Under the pieces are notes generated by a model. That model was not told where the DNA came from. It worked only from the letters and a program-made list of their open reading frames with translations, and did no database searches. A stretch of DNA of 7,343 nt from Nanobdellota archaeon (GTDB lineage: Archaea; Nanobdellota; Nanobdellia; Pacearchaeales; GW2011-AR1), in the NCBI GenBank assembly GCA_018901375.1, contig JAHIEP010000154.1, positions 1 to 7,343 of the forward strand, written 5' to 3'. The position numbers and the translations under genes are program-made. Of the stretch, positions 1 through 5,420 are shown in pieces. Position 1 is the first letter of the stretch; every line of letters begins with the position of its first letter.

Positions 1-210
1 AGCCAAATGTCGACTTACTCGCGCCGCCTTCATAGGAAAATGATTAACAAAATCAGTAGACATAAGCTCAACATCTTCTGTATCCAAGATATCACAATCT
101 TTACCCTCTAAAACTTTTTTAGAATTTTTCTCCATCAACTCATCAACAAATTTTCCAATCTCAACACTCTGTCCATTAGACAACATCAATTTAAAATCAG
201 GCATCATGCA
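1..210 (-). other. Intein 2 of MCM, N-terminal 70 residues only
   Basis: The extein sequence MHEAMEQQ would normally continue with a Thr or Ser and the rest of the AAA+ core. Here it is followed by Cys (codon 210-208) and CMMPDFKLMLSNGQSVEIG, a typical intein N-terminal splicing block that resembles the start of intein 1 (CVSPKSKLMIGNGHIVEIG). The visible part then runs through FVDELMEKNSKKVLEGKDCD and DTEDVELMSTDF to AARVSRHLA at the window edge, as in the linker between splicing blocks A and B. Block B, any endonuclease and the C-terminal splicing block lie outside the window, so its size and activity cannot be judged. The site just after Walker B matches a known second intein position in archaeal MCM/Cdc21 proteins. 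Confidence 0.9.
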
Positions 211-2913
211 TTGCTGCTCCATCGCCTCATGCATCGTCGACCTATCTTCCTCGTCCATCTTATCAAACTCATCAATACAAACCAAACCCTTATTCGCCAA
301 AACCATCGCACCAGCCTCCAACCCCCAACCCTTCAACAACTCATCTTTGACAACAGTCGCCGTATTATGAACCATCAAGCCATCAACAACAAAATTATGC
401 GTATCGTCCAAAGTTAAATCGTAAACAAATTCGTAATCAGGAACTTTCTTATCAATCTTCACAACTCTCTCCCAAACAATATCTCCATCCTCAATAACAT
501 CTCCTAATTTCTCCTTCAGTATTTCCAACTTCTCAATCTTCCAAGGATGTCTCAACTTAAAATTATCAATAAACTTCAAAATATCCGAATTCTTTCTAAT
601 TTCCAAGACAAAACGATTCAATTTTCCAACAATCTCGCCCCCCATACTAGGAGTCCTCATTCGGACACTTGCATGAATTCCATATCTCAACATAACAAGC
701 TGCAAAGAACGAATCAAATTCTCAGAACAACTAGTCAACTCAATACAACTACTCCCCTTCTCACCTTCTCCGCGAATATAAATACTCCCATCACTATCGT
801 ACAGCCCAGAGACAAATTCAGAAACCAAAGAATTATCCATCGACAAAATTTTATCGGAAACAAAAATCTTATCAGACTTCGGCGACAAAGGAATCCCAAG
901 CACATTCAATATCTTTCCCAAAATCTTAGAGTGAGTCCGCGTCGCTTCAGGTCGAACTTCATTACCCAAACTAACATCATAGCTCAACCCAAATTCATTC
1001 TTTAGAATTTTCCTAAATTCATTTTGCAACTCGTCACAAGAATTAGAAAACCGAATACTAATCGTATCATTCCCAGCAAATCTCAAATCTCCATCACCAG
1101 CAACAAGTCCAGCAAAATACAAAACATCCTCACTCACCTTAACCGGAATCTTATGTTTCTTCCCATTATACAAACTAAAATACTCCAACCTATCTCGATA
1201 ATCAAATCCAACATCATCACAAATCTCCCTTAACTTATCCAAACTAATACATCCCCTAGAAGTATCATTAACCCAGTTATGATATAAATTATTTTCATTA
1301 ACCCCAAACTTTTTCGCAACTTCCCGGATAGTTCCATATTTTTCCTTCAATGAATCAACAACCTCCCCAACAACTTCTTCAACTCCCAACAACTTAGGAT
1401 TTAACCCAATCAAATCAACCATAAAAATGTCCTCACCCTTAAATTCCTCAATACGAGCAGGACTCGCAATCAAATCACCAACTTCCAAATCCATAGATTT
1501 TTTCCAGATCATACCATCCTCACCCTTAACAAATAACTGTGTATTCCCCGTCAACTCAACTTTCTTCCCGAAATTAGTACAAACCTCATAAACTTCCAGA
1601 GGTGCCTCCAACTTCCAAATCTTCGACGGCTTCTTACATTGCATTTTCATATCTTTCGACATACTATGAACATCAAAATCAATTCCTTCATCATCGAACC
1701 AAACCCAATCATTATGTTTCTTCAGAAAATCAGAACAACCCTCCAACTTTTTTCCAATCTCAACAATATGCCCATTTCCAATCATTAACTTACTTTTCGG
1801 ACTAACACAAAGCCCAGCTCCCGTCGACGACTTTCCAGAAACATACCGAGCCTTCGGAGCAACCCCCGCAATAAAAGAAAGCATAACCGACTTCGCAACA
1901 CCCGGATCCCCAACCAGCAAAACATGAATATCCCCCCTCATCTTCGTCCCATCACTCCTCGTCTTCCGAACCCCCCCAAACAACTGAAACGCCAACGCCG
2001 TCTTAACATTCTCATGCCCCCAAATCGAAGGCGCAATACTCCCCGTCATCTTCTTCATAAAATCAGGCGAACTAGCCAACTCCTTAATTGCCCTCTCATC
2101 TTCCTCATTAATATCAATGTCCTCAAAACTCTCATCAAGCGGAATAATATTATTCGCCTCAATCGCCAAATCAAACCTCGTTAACATTGCCCCGCTCGAC
2201 GCTGTAATCGCAATCTCCTTAAGTATACCAATAATATTAACTCTCGAACCAGGCGTCGTCCTCATCTCCATATTCGGGTCAACCAAATCCTCCTTCAAAA
2301 AAATCACCATCCTCTTCGGCTGCTCACCACCTTGCAAATTGTCCGAAGCCTCCTCAATCGTCAAAACTTGAGCATCAACCATATCCTTAGAAATTTCCTT
2401 AAACCCACCACGCCGACCACACGAACATCTCGAAGGCTCCTTAAACTTCTTATCAATTTGCAAAACCGAAATAATCGTCCCACAAGACGGACACTCAAAC
2501 TTTGCATTCGTAACCAATGGCCGAACCTCCGACGCCTGACGAACAATCCCCTCAATCCCAATCATCTTCCCCAAATGTTTCGAACGAATATTTCGGATAT
2601 AAAGAATCTGTCCTTTAGAAATACTAGTAAACCTCGCCCTCGCATCATTAGGCGCCCACTCAAGCTCCTCCAGCGCAATCTCCAGCAACTGAATCGTCTC
2701 CTCAGGCCGGTCAACCAAAGCCCCAGCCAACTCAGGCGAATGCGCCGAAAAATCCTCAAAATCAATCTCAACAACTTTCTCCCCAGCCTTCACCTTCTTC
2801 CCAATCTCAACCCTATTCACCTCAAAAAAATCCCTAGCATCATTCAACATTTCATCCTGATTAGACAAACTCCCTCTCTTTTCACCTCTTTTAACCTCGC
2901 TATCTTCCTCCAT
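1..2913 (-). CDS. mcm: MCM replicative DNA helicase precursor, intein-containing, C-terminal part outside the window
   Basis: MCM is the hexameric AAA+ 3'-5' helicase that unwinds DNA at archaeal replication forks. The minus frame is open from ATG 2913 to the left edge (971 codons). In the precursor, residues 1-368 are N-terminal extein: an OB/zinc domain with C141, C144, C163 and C165 (CPSC and CSC), then the start of the AAA+ core with Walker A GDPGVAKS at 335-342. Residues 369-850 are intein 1. Residues 851-901 are extein with Walker B (CIDEFDKM, D881-E882) and the STMHEAMEQQ motif. Intein 2 begins at residue 902 and runs off the edge. Joining the exteins restores the family sequence GAGL-TATVVKDE. 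The ATG is preferred because an in-frame stop lies at 2934-2932 and a TATA-like box lies about 26 bases upstream. The rest of the ATPase (arginine finger, sensors) and the C-terminal domain are not visible. The second zinc pair is C-x-C, not the commoner C-x2-C. Confidence 0.96.
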   Translation of the reverse strand, partial: MEEDSEVKRGEKRGSLSNQDEMLNDARDFFEVNRVEIGKKVKAGEKVVEIDFEDFSAHSPELAGALVDRPEETIQLLEIALEELEWAPNDARARFTSISKGQILYIRNIRSKHLGKMIGIEGIVRQASEVRPLVTNAKFECPSCGTIISVLQIDKKFKEPSRCSCGRRGGFKEISKDMVDAQVLTIEEASDNLQGGEQPKRMVIFLKEDLVDPNMEMRTTPGSRVNIIGILKEIAITASSGAMLTRFDLAIEANNIIPLDESFEDIDINEEDERAIKELASSPDFMKKMTGSIAPSIWGHENVKTALAFQLFGGVRKTRSDGTKMRGDIHVLLVGDPGVAKSVMLSFIAGVAPKARYVSGKSSTGAGLCVSPKSKLMIGNGHIVEIGKKLEGCSDFLKKHNDWVWFDDEGIDFDVHSMSKDMKMQCKKPSKIWKLEAPLEVYEVCTNFGKKVELTGNTQLFVKGEDGMIWKKSMDLEVGDLIASPARIEEFKGEDIFMVDLIGLNPKLLGVEEVVGEVVDSLKEKYGTIREVAKKFGVNENNLYHNWVNDTSRGCISLDKLREICDDVGFDYRDRLEYFSLYNGKKHKIPVKVSEDVLYFAGLVAGDGDLRFAGNDTISIRFSNSCDELQNEFRKILKNEFGLSYDVSLGNEVRPEATRTHSKILGKILNVLGIPLSPKSDKIFVSDKILSMDNSLVSEFVSGLYDSDGSIYIRGEGEKGSSCIELTSCSENLIRSLQLVMLRYGIHASVRMRTPSMGGEIVGKLNRFVLEIRKNSDILKFIDNFKLRHPWKIEKLEILKEKLGDVIEDGDIVWERVVKIDKKVPDYEFVYDLTLDDTHNFVVDGLMVHNTATVVKDELLKGWGLEAGAMVLANKGLVCIDEFDKMDEEDRSTMHEAMEQQCMMPDFKLMLSNGQSVEIGKFVDELMEKNSKKVLEGKDCDILDTEDVELMSTDFVNHFPMKAARVSRHLA
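364..1809 (-). other. Intein 1 of MCM, 482 residues, with LAGLIDADG homing endonuclease
   Basis: This in-frame protein intron excises itself from the MCM precursor. It starts at Cys1 (codon 1809-1807) after GAGL and ends with His481-Asn482 (codon 366-364), followed by Thr as the +1 extein nucleophile. The N-terminal splicing block is CVSPKSKLMIGNGHIVEIG. Block B reads LTGNTQLF, so the usual TxxH histidine is Thr90. Block F is VYDLTLDDTHNFVVDGLMV. A helix-turn-helix-like stretch (IREVAKKFGV) lies near residues 160-205. Two endonuclease motifs follow: FAGLVAGDGD at 232-241 and FVSGLYDSDGS at 332-342. The family's catalytic acids are present as D239 and D340, so the nuclease may be active. MCM/Cdc21 inteins at comparable sites are known in Pyrococcus and relatives. 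Splicing and nuclease activity are inferred from motifs. Confidence 0.95.
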
Positions 2914-2933
2914 AAACAAACCAAGAAACCCTT

Positions 2934-2947
2934 ACTTAAAAATAAAT
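2934..2947 (-). promoter_or_regulatory. Probable TATA-box promoter of mcm
   Basis: On the minus strand this reads ATTTATTTTTAAGT, an AT-rich TATA-like element centred about 26 bases before the mcm ATG at 2913. That spacing would start transcription at or next to the start codon, giving a leaderless mRNA. The assignment rests only on composition and spacing. Confidence 0.5.
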
Positions 2948-2973
2948 CTATACTCCAACCACCCCTAACCAAA

Positions 2974-2983
2974 CATTTAAATA
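2974..2983 (+). promoter_or_regulatory. TATA-box promoter of the toxin-antitoxin operon
   Basis: The sequence CATTTAAATA is a good archaeal TATA box centred about 26 bases before the antitoxin ATG at 3005, which implies a leaderless transcript. It is followed at once by a perfect inverted repeat that would cover the transcription start. Confidence 0.65.
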
Positions 2984-2987
2984 CAAA

Positions 2988-3003
2988 GTAAGACTCGTCT
3001 TAC
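2988..3003. promoter_or_regulatory. Perfect inverted repeat, candidate operator for the antitoxin
   Basis: GTAAGAC-TC-GTCTTAC is a perfect 7-base inverted repeat with a 2-base spacer. It lies between the TATA box and the antitoxin ATG (one base before the start codon). AbrB/MazE-type antitoxins bind palindromes in their own promoter and repress it, more tightly when bound to toxin. Position and symmetry fit such an autoregulatory operator, but binding is inferred. Confidence 0.65.
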
Positions 3004-3004
3004 C

Positions 3005-3271
3005 ATGGAAATAGCAACAACAATTCTAAGTTCAAAGGGCCAAGTAGTAATCCCACTAGCAATGCGACGAGGATTCGAAACAGGAGAAAGATTAATTATC
3101 CTACAAGAAAACAACTCGATAATTCTAAAAAAAGCCGACACACTTAAAGAGTATTTCAAAGAAGACTTAGAGTTTGAGCGAAGAACTAGAGAAGCCCAAG
3201 AAAGCATAGACCGAGGAGAAGGGATTGAAATGGACTTCGACGATTTTATAAGCGAAATGAAAAAATGGTAA
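3005..3271 (+). CDS. AbrB/MazE-type antitoxin (swapped-hairpin DNA-binding protein)
   Basis: This 88-residue protein begins with a SpoVT/AbrB swapped-hairpin domain at about residues 4-45 (TTILSSKGQVVIPLAMRR, GERLIILQENNSIILKK), the DNA-binding fold of MazE- and AbrB-like antitoxins. Residues 46-88 are charged and probably helical (EYFKEDLEFERRTREAQES, MDFDDFISEMKKW). Such tails normally wrap around and neutralise the partner toxin. The last seven bases overlap the start of the downstream RelE-like gene, the usual arrangement for a translationally coupled antitoxin-toxin pair. A palindrome directly before the ATG suggests autorepression. There is no Shine-Dalgarno sequence, and the TATA box spacing indicates a leaderless mRNA. 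The family call is secure. The antitoxin role is inferred from family plus neighbour. Confidence 0.88.
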   Translation: MEIATTILSSKGQVVIPLAMRRGFETGERLIILQENNSIILKKADTLKEYFKEDLEFERRTREAQESIDRGEGIEMDFDDFISEMKKW

Positions 3272-3513
3272 AGGTAACTTTGCACAAAGATTTCCAAAAA
3301 ACATTTTCTAAAGTTAAAGACAATTTATTCAAAACAAAAATAATAAAACAGATAGAGAAAATAAAAGATAATCCTCGCGTCGGCAAACCAATGCGAAACG
3401 TCAGGAAAGGAACAAGGGAATTATACATTCCACCATTTAGATTATCTTATAGATACGACGAAAACGAAGAGATAGCAGAGATCTTAGACCTATATCACAA
3501 AAAATTTCAATAA
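3265..3513 (+). CDS. RelE/ParE-superfamily toxin (probable ribosome-dependent mRNA interferase)
   Basis: This small basic 82-residue protein has the RelE/ParE layout. An N-terminal strand and helix (VKVTLHKDFQKTFSKV) lead into a helical hairpin up to about residue 38. The sheet region GKPMRNVRKGTRELYIPPFRLSYRYDENEEIAEILDLYHKKFQ-like at 40-82 carries R51, R59, R63 and a terminal Y-H-K-K cluster in the place of the family's catalytic basic residues. RelE members cleave mRNA in the ribosomal A site, while ParE members poison gyrase; the sequence alone does not decide which, though a basic C-terminal cluster fits RelE better. The ATG lies inside the antitoxin's last codons (7-base overlap), giving coupled translation and a single operon. 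No truncation is apparent, so the toxin is probably intact. Confidence 0.8.
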   Translation: MVKVTLHKDFQKTFSKVKDNLFKTKIIKQIEKIKDNPRVGKPMRNVRKGTRELYIPPFRLSYRYDENEEIAEILDLYHKKFQ

Positions 3514-3550
3514 TCAGTTAAACACAAATTTGCTCCGCCAATAGCAATAG

Positions 3551-3560
3551 ATTAATATAC
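3551..3560 (+). promoter_or_regulatory. TATA-box promoter of the 98-residue membrane protein
   Basis: ATTAATATAC is centred about 25 bases before the ATG at 3581, so this gene probably has its own leaderless transcript separate from the toxin-antitoxin operon 67 bases upstream. Confidence 0.5.
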
Positions 3561-3580
3561 CTGTTTTATTTTAAGACAAG

Positions 3581-3877
3581 ATGAAGCGAATAAATATATC
3601 GATAATTATAATATCAGTTATAATATTATTAGCAGGAATATCCTACATGATTTATCCATGGTTTGAGGGAGATTATCTAGCAACGGTTGTAATAGTGGGT
3701 GCAGTGGGCTTATCCTTTGGTCTTTTTAATCGTCCTAATATTAAGTTATGGAAAAAGATTTTATTTATTATTCTTGTTGCAATTGGCATATCGGTACTAG
3801 TATTCTTCCTACTTGGAATAATAAATCTAATATCTCAGGGATCTTCTGCACATTCTGGATTTTTCACAGGAGGATAA
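3581..3877 (+). CDS. Small membrane protein of unknown function
   Basis: I do not recognise this 98-residue protein. It has three hydrophobic stretches that look like membrane spans, at about residues 5-27 (ISIIIISVIILLAGISYMIY), 33-50 (LATVVIVGAVGLSFGLF) and 59-86 (KILFIILVAIGISVLVFFLL), separated by short polar turns (PWFEGD and NRPNIKLWKK). A short Ser/Gly-rich tail ends it. No catalytic or binding motif is visible. It has its own TATA-like element 25 bases upstream and sits alone between the toxin gene and the convergent cbf5, whose stop codon is 22 bases away. Codon use looks native. The start is supported by the promoter spacing. Membrane location is well supported, but its role is unknown. 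Confidence 0.75.
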   Translation: MKRINISIIIISVIILLAGISYMIYPWFEGDYLATVVIVGAVGLSFGLFNRPNIKLWKKILFIILVAIGISVLVFFLLGIINLISQGSSAHSGFFTGG

Positions 3878-3899
3878 ATATCTTCTACGACAATACAAC

Positions 3900-4850
3900 C
3901 TAGTTAAACACAAACTCACTTCGCCCAAAAATAATTTCCTCGTCGGTCTTTCTATAAACCCCAATAAAAACCTGCTCGCAAAAAACCGCAAAAACATCCC
4001 CCGGCACCAACTCAGTCTTACTAACTACATTCTCAATCAACAAAGGTTTCCCAACATACAAAGCCTTCAAAGCACATTTATCAACCCCAACACAAGGCAA
4101 AACTTTCTTAATCGCCTCCTCAGCCGGAACAATCATTTCTCTTAATTTAGAATCATCTCCATCCAACTTCCACTTATCAACCGCCGACTTAAACTCAAAC
4201 AAATCCACAATCTTATCAAAGCTAGTCCCAGCACTAACACACTCAGGCACTAACACACTAACACACTCGGAGAACACGCCAGCGCGTGTTCGACGCAACT
4301 CCCCCATATGCGCCCCACCAATCATATCACCCAAATCCGAACACAACTTCCGAATATAAGTCCCTCCCTCCACTTTCGCCTCAAACAAAAACGACGTTCC
4401 CCTCCCCTCACTTCCGACTTCGGGGCCAGCAGGGTCATGCCCATTTGGGGCCGACTTCCAACTTCCGACTTCGAGAAGTCTCCAAAAGAATACCTCTCGT
4501 ATTCTTTCTTCTCGAAGAACAGCCGACCGATGTGGTGGCGTCTGCATAATCTTCCCAACAAAATTCGCATCAATCAACTTCTGCAACTCCTCAATCTTAC
4601 ATTCCTTATGCGTCTCAAGTATACCAACATAAGTCTTATCATGCCTAATAAAATAACCAGCCAGCTTACAAGCCCTCCCCAAAGTCACAGGCAAAACCCC
4701 AGTCACCTTCGGATCCAGCGTCCCCATATGCGACGTCTTCGACAAACCCAGCTGCCGACGAACAAACTCCGAAACCGAATACGACGTCGGCCCCGCACAT
4801 TTATCAATATTAATAAGCCCAAAGTTCAACAATTCCTTAATATCTTTCAT
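3900..4850 (-). CDS. cbf5: Cbf5/TruB-family tRNA/rRNA pseudouridine synthase
   Basis: Cbf5 converts uridine to pseudouridine. In archaea it is the catalytic subunit of H/ACA ribonucleoproteins (with Nop10, Gar1 and L7Ae) and can also modify tRNA position 55. The 316-residue protein has the N-terminal INIDKCAGPTSYSV motif, the catalytic loop HMGTLDPKVTGVLPV with the nucleophile Asp46, the conserved Tyr74 in DKTYVG, TPPHRSAV at 104-111, the GGTYIRKLCSDLG motif at 162-174, and GELRRTRAG at 183-191. A PUA-type RNA-binding domain follows from about 240 (VPAEEAIKKVLP to the end). Two stretches depart from the family: about 24 extra residues at 129-152 (VGSWKSAPNGHDP, PEVGSEGRG), encoded by dispersed heptamer repeats, and a duplicated ECVS at 195-205. 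Both are in frame, so the gene appears intact. A TATA box 25 bases before the ATG indicates a leaderless transcript. Confidence 0.93.
   Translation of the reverse strand: MKDIKELLNFGLINIDKCAGPTSYSVSEFVRRQLGLSKTSHMGTLDPKVTGVLPVTLGRACKLAGYFIRHDKTYVGILETHKECKIEELQKLIDANFVGKIMQTPPHRSAVLREERIREVFFWRLLEVGSWKSAPNGHDPAGPEVGSEGRGTSFLFEAKVEGGTYIRKLCSDLGDMIGGAHMGELRRTRAGVFSECVSVLVPECVSAGTSFDKIVDLFEFKSAVDKWKLDGDDSKLREMIVPAEEAIKKVLPCVGVDKCALKALYVGKPLLIENVVSKTELVPGDVFAVFCEQVFIGVYRKTDEEIIFGRSEFVFN
4232..4268. repeat. TAACAC-rich tandem repeat inside cbf5
   Basis: CACTAACACACTC occurs at 4232-4244 and recurs, partly duplicated, at 4248-4268 (CACTAACACACTAACACACTC). In the cbf5 frame it encodes the repeated ECVS residues at about 195-205, just after the conserved RRTRAG motif. 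A similar TAACAC-containing repeat occurs in the intergenic region near 6973-7005. Confidence 0.75.
4414..4471. repeat. CCGACTT heptamer repeats inside cbf5
   Basis: Three contiguous heptamers lie at 4451-4471 (CCGACTT, CCAACTT, CCGACTT) and another CCGACTT at 4414-4420. On the coding minus strand they read as Val-Gly-Ser-Trp-Lys-Ser and Val-Gly-Ser-Glu, within an insertion absent from the usual Cbf5 sequence between the LLEV strand and the GTYIRKL motif. The same heptamer, in the same reading frame, forms an array at 7192-7233. Confidence 0.85.
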
Positions 4851-4870
4851 AATTACTCAGAGAAATTTCA

Positions 4871-4880
4871 CTATATAAAT
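4871..4880 (-). promoter_or_regulatory. TATA-box promoter of cbf5
   Basis: On the minus strand this reads ATTTATATAG, a strong archaeal TATA box centred 25 bases before the cbf5 ATG at 4850, as expected for a leaderless transcript. Confidence 0.65.
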
Positions 4881-4881
4881 T

Positions 4882-4890
4882 GTTTTAAAC
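4882..4890 (+). promoter_or_regulatory. TATA-like promoter of the small membrane protein operon
   Basis: GTTTTAAAC is centred 25 bases before the ATG at 4911. The neighbouring CTATATAAAT at 4871-4880 is 35 bases from the ATG and could instead serve, giving a roughly 10-base leader. In either case the two divergent promoters are packed into 60 bases. Confidence 0.5.
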
Positions 4891-4910
4891 AAAAATCCCC
4901 AAACAATCAA

Positions 4911-5213
4911 ATGAAAAACCCAATCTCAATCATCAGCCCAATCATCACATTAATAATAGCAATCATCACAATTTATACTCAATTAGAAAGTCCAGAGAGC
5001 GGGCTTATTGCCTATATTGCAATCTTACTATTAATTATACTTGTCTATGTTTTATCTTTACCAATTAATTATTTTAAACAAAAAATAACTTTAATAGAAT
5101 TAAACAAGAATGCAATAATAAAAACAAACAAAGATTTAAATAAATTAAAAGAGAGTATAGATATAGAAAAAAGACTCATAAAACTAGAATTAAAAAATGA
5201 AACCAAAAAATAA
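4911..5213 (+). CDS. Two-span membrane protein with charged helical tail, unknown function
   Basis: I do not recognise this 100-residue protein. It has two hydrophobic segments at about residues 4-24 (PISIISPIITLIIAIITIYT) and 31-54 (GLIAYIAILLLIILVYVLSLPI). A hydrophilic, lysine- and glutamate-rich tail at about 56-100 (TLIELNKNAIIKTNKDLNK, then ESIDIEKRLIKLELKNETKK) has regular leucine/isoleucine spacing suggestive of a coiled coil. The frame stays open far upstream, but that extension is the antisense shadow of cbf5. The ATG at 4911 is chosen because it follows a TATA-like element by 25 bases and begins the hydrophobic protein. Its last 17 bases overlap the first of two tandem microprotein genes, so the three are probably one operon. 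A scaffold-like or accessory membrane role would fit the shape but is speculation. Confidence 0.75.
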   Translation: MKNPISIISPIITLIIAIITIYTQLESPESGLIAYIAILLLIILVYVLSLPINYFKQKITLIELNKNAIIKTNKDLNKLKESIDIEKRLIKLELKNETKK

Positions 5214-5307
5214 AAAAGCCCAATACATAATTGACCCAAGATGGATTATACTAATTGCATTGATAGCAACATTCATAGTATACCTCAGGATAAAAGGTTT
5301 TTTTTAA
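5197..5307 (+). CDS. 36-residue single-span membrane microprotein, copy 1
   Basis: This small ORF encodes a basic N terminus (MKPKNKKAQYIIDPRW), one hydrophobic segment (IILIALIATFIVYL, about residues 17-30) and a basic tail (RIKGFF). The positive N-terminal end and short hydrophobic stretch suggest a single-span membrane protein. It overlaps the end of the upstream 100-residue gene by 17 bases, and its stop codon is two bases before the start of a second, related ORF. The pair share 22 of 36 residues, including KNKKAQ, IDPRW and YLR-KG, with many differences at hydrophobic positions that keep the segment hydrophobic. That pattern argues for selection on protein and hence for a real gene. A run of eight T lies at its 3' end. 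No known family is recognised. Confidence 0.7.
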   Translation: MKPKNKKAQYIIDPRWIILIALIATFIVYLRIKGFF

Positions 5308-5309
5308 AA

Positions 5310-5420
5310 ATGAAATCAAAAAATAAAAAAGCACAATTTGCAATCGACCCAAGATGGGTAATTCTTCTAATGATAGTCGTCTTATTTATACTTTATCTCA
5401 GAGAAAAAGGAATTATTTAA
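5310..5420 (+). CDS. 36-residue single-span membrane microprotein, copy 2
   Basis: This is a paralogue of the microprotein encoded immediately upstream, with the same length and plan: a basic start with the shared motif (MKSKNKKAQFAIDPRW), one hydrophobic segment (VILLMIVVLFILYL, about residues 17-30) and a charged tail (REKGII). The first 48 bases match copy 1 at 41 positions, while the membrane part has diverged more but remains hydrophobic, as expected of an older tandem duplication kept for function. It starts two bases after copy 1 stops and is presumably cotranscribed with it and with the 100-residue membrane gene. Its stop codon overlaps the convergent alkD-like gene by four bases. The function is unknown. 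The conserved DPRW just before the membrane could be a contact or cofactor site, but nothing in the sequence shows which. Confidence 0.7.
   Translation: MKSKNKKAQFAIDPRWVILLMIVVLFILYLREKGII

Noticed and set aside
547..1005. 152-residue plus-strand ORF and its neighbours across 211-2991
   Set aside because: They lie antisense to the MCM frame, are rich in Asn/Gln/Ile/Arg/Pro with no recognisable domains, and are explained as shadows of the purine-rich minus-strand gene.
2117..2371. 84-residue plus-strand ORF
   Set aside because: It is antisense to the conserved MCM N-terminal region, which explains its open frame.
4308..4910. Long N-terminal extension of the plus-strand membrane protein ORF (open from 4308)
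   Set aside because: The extension is antisense to cbf5 and has shadow-like composition. The TATA-like element and the ATG at 4911 mark the real start.
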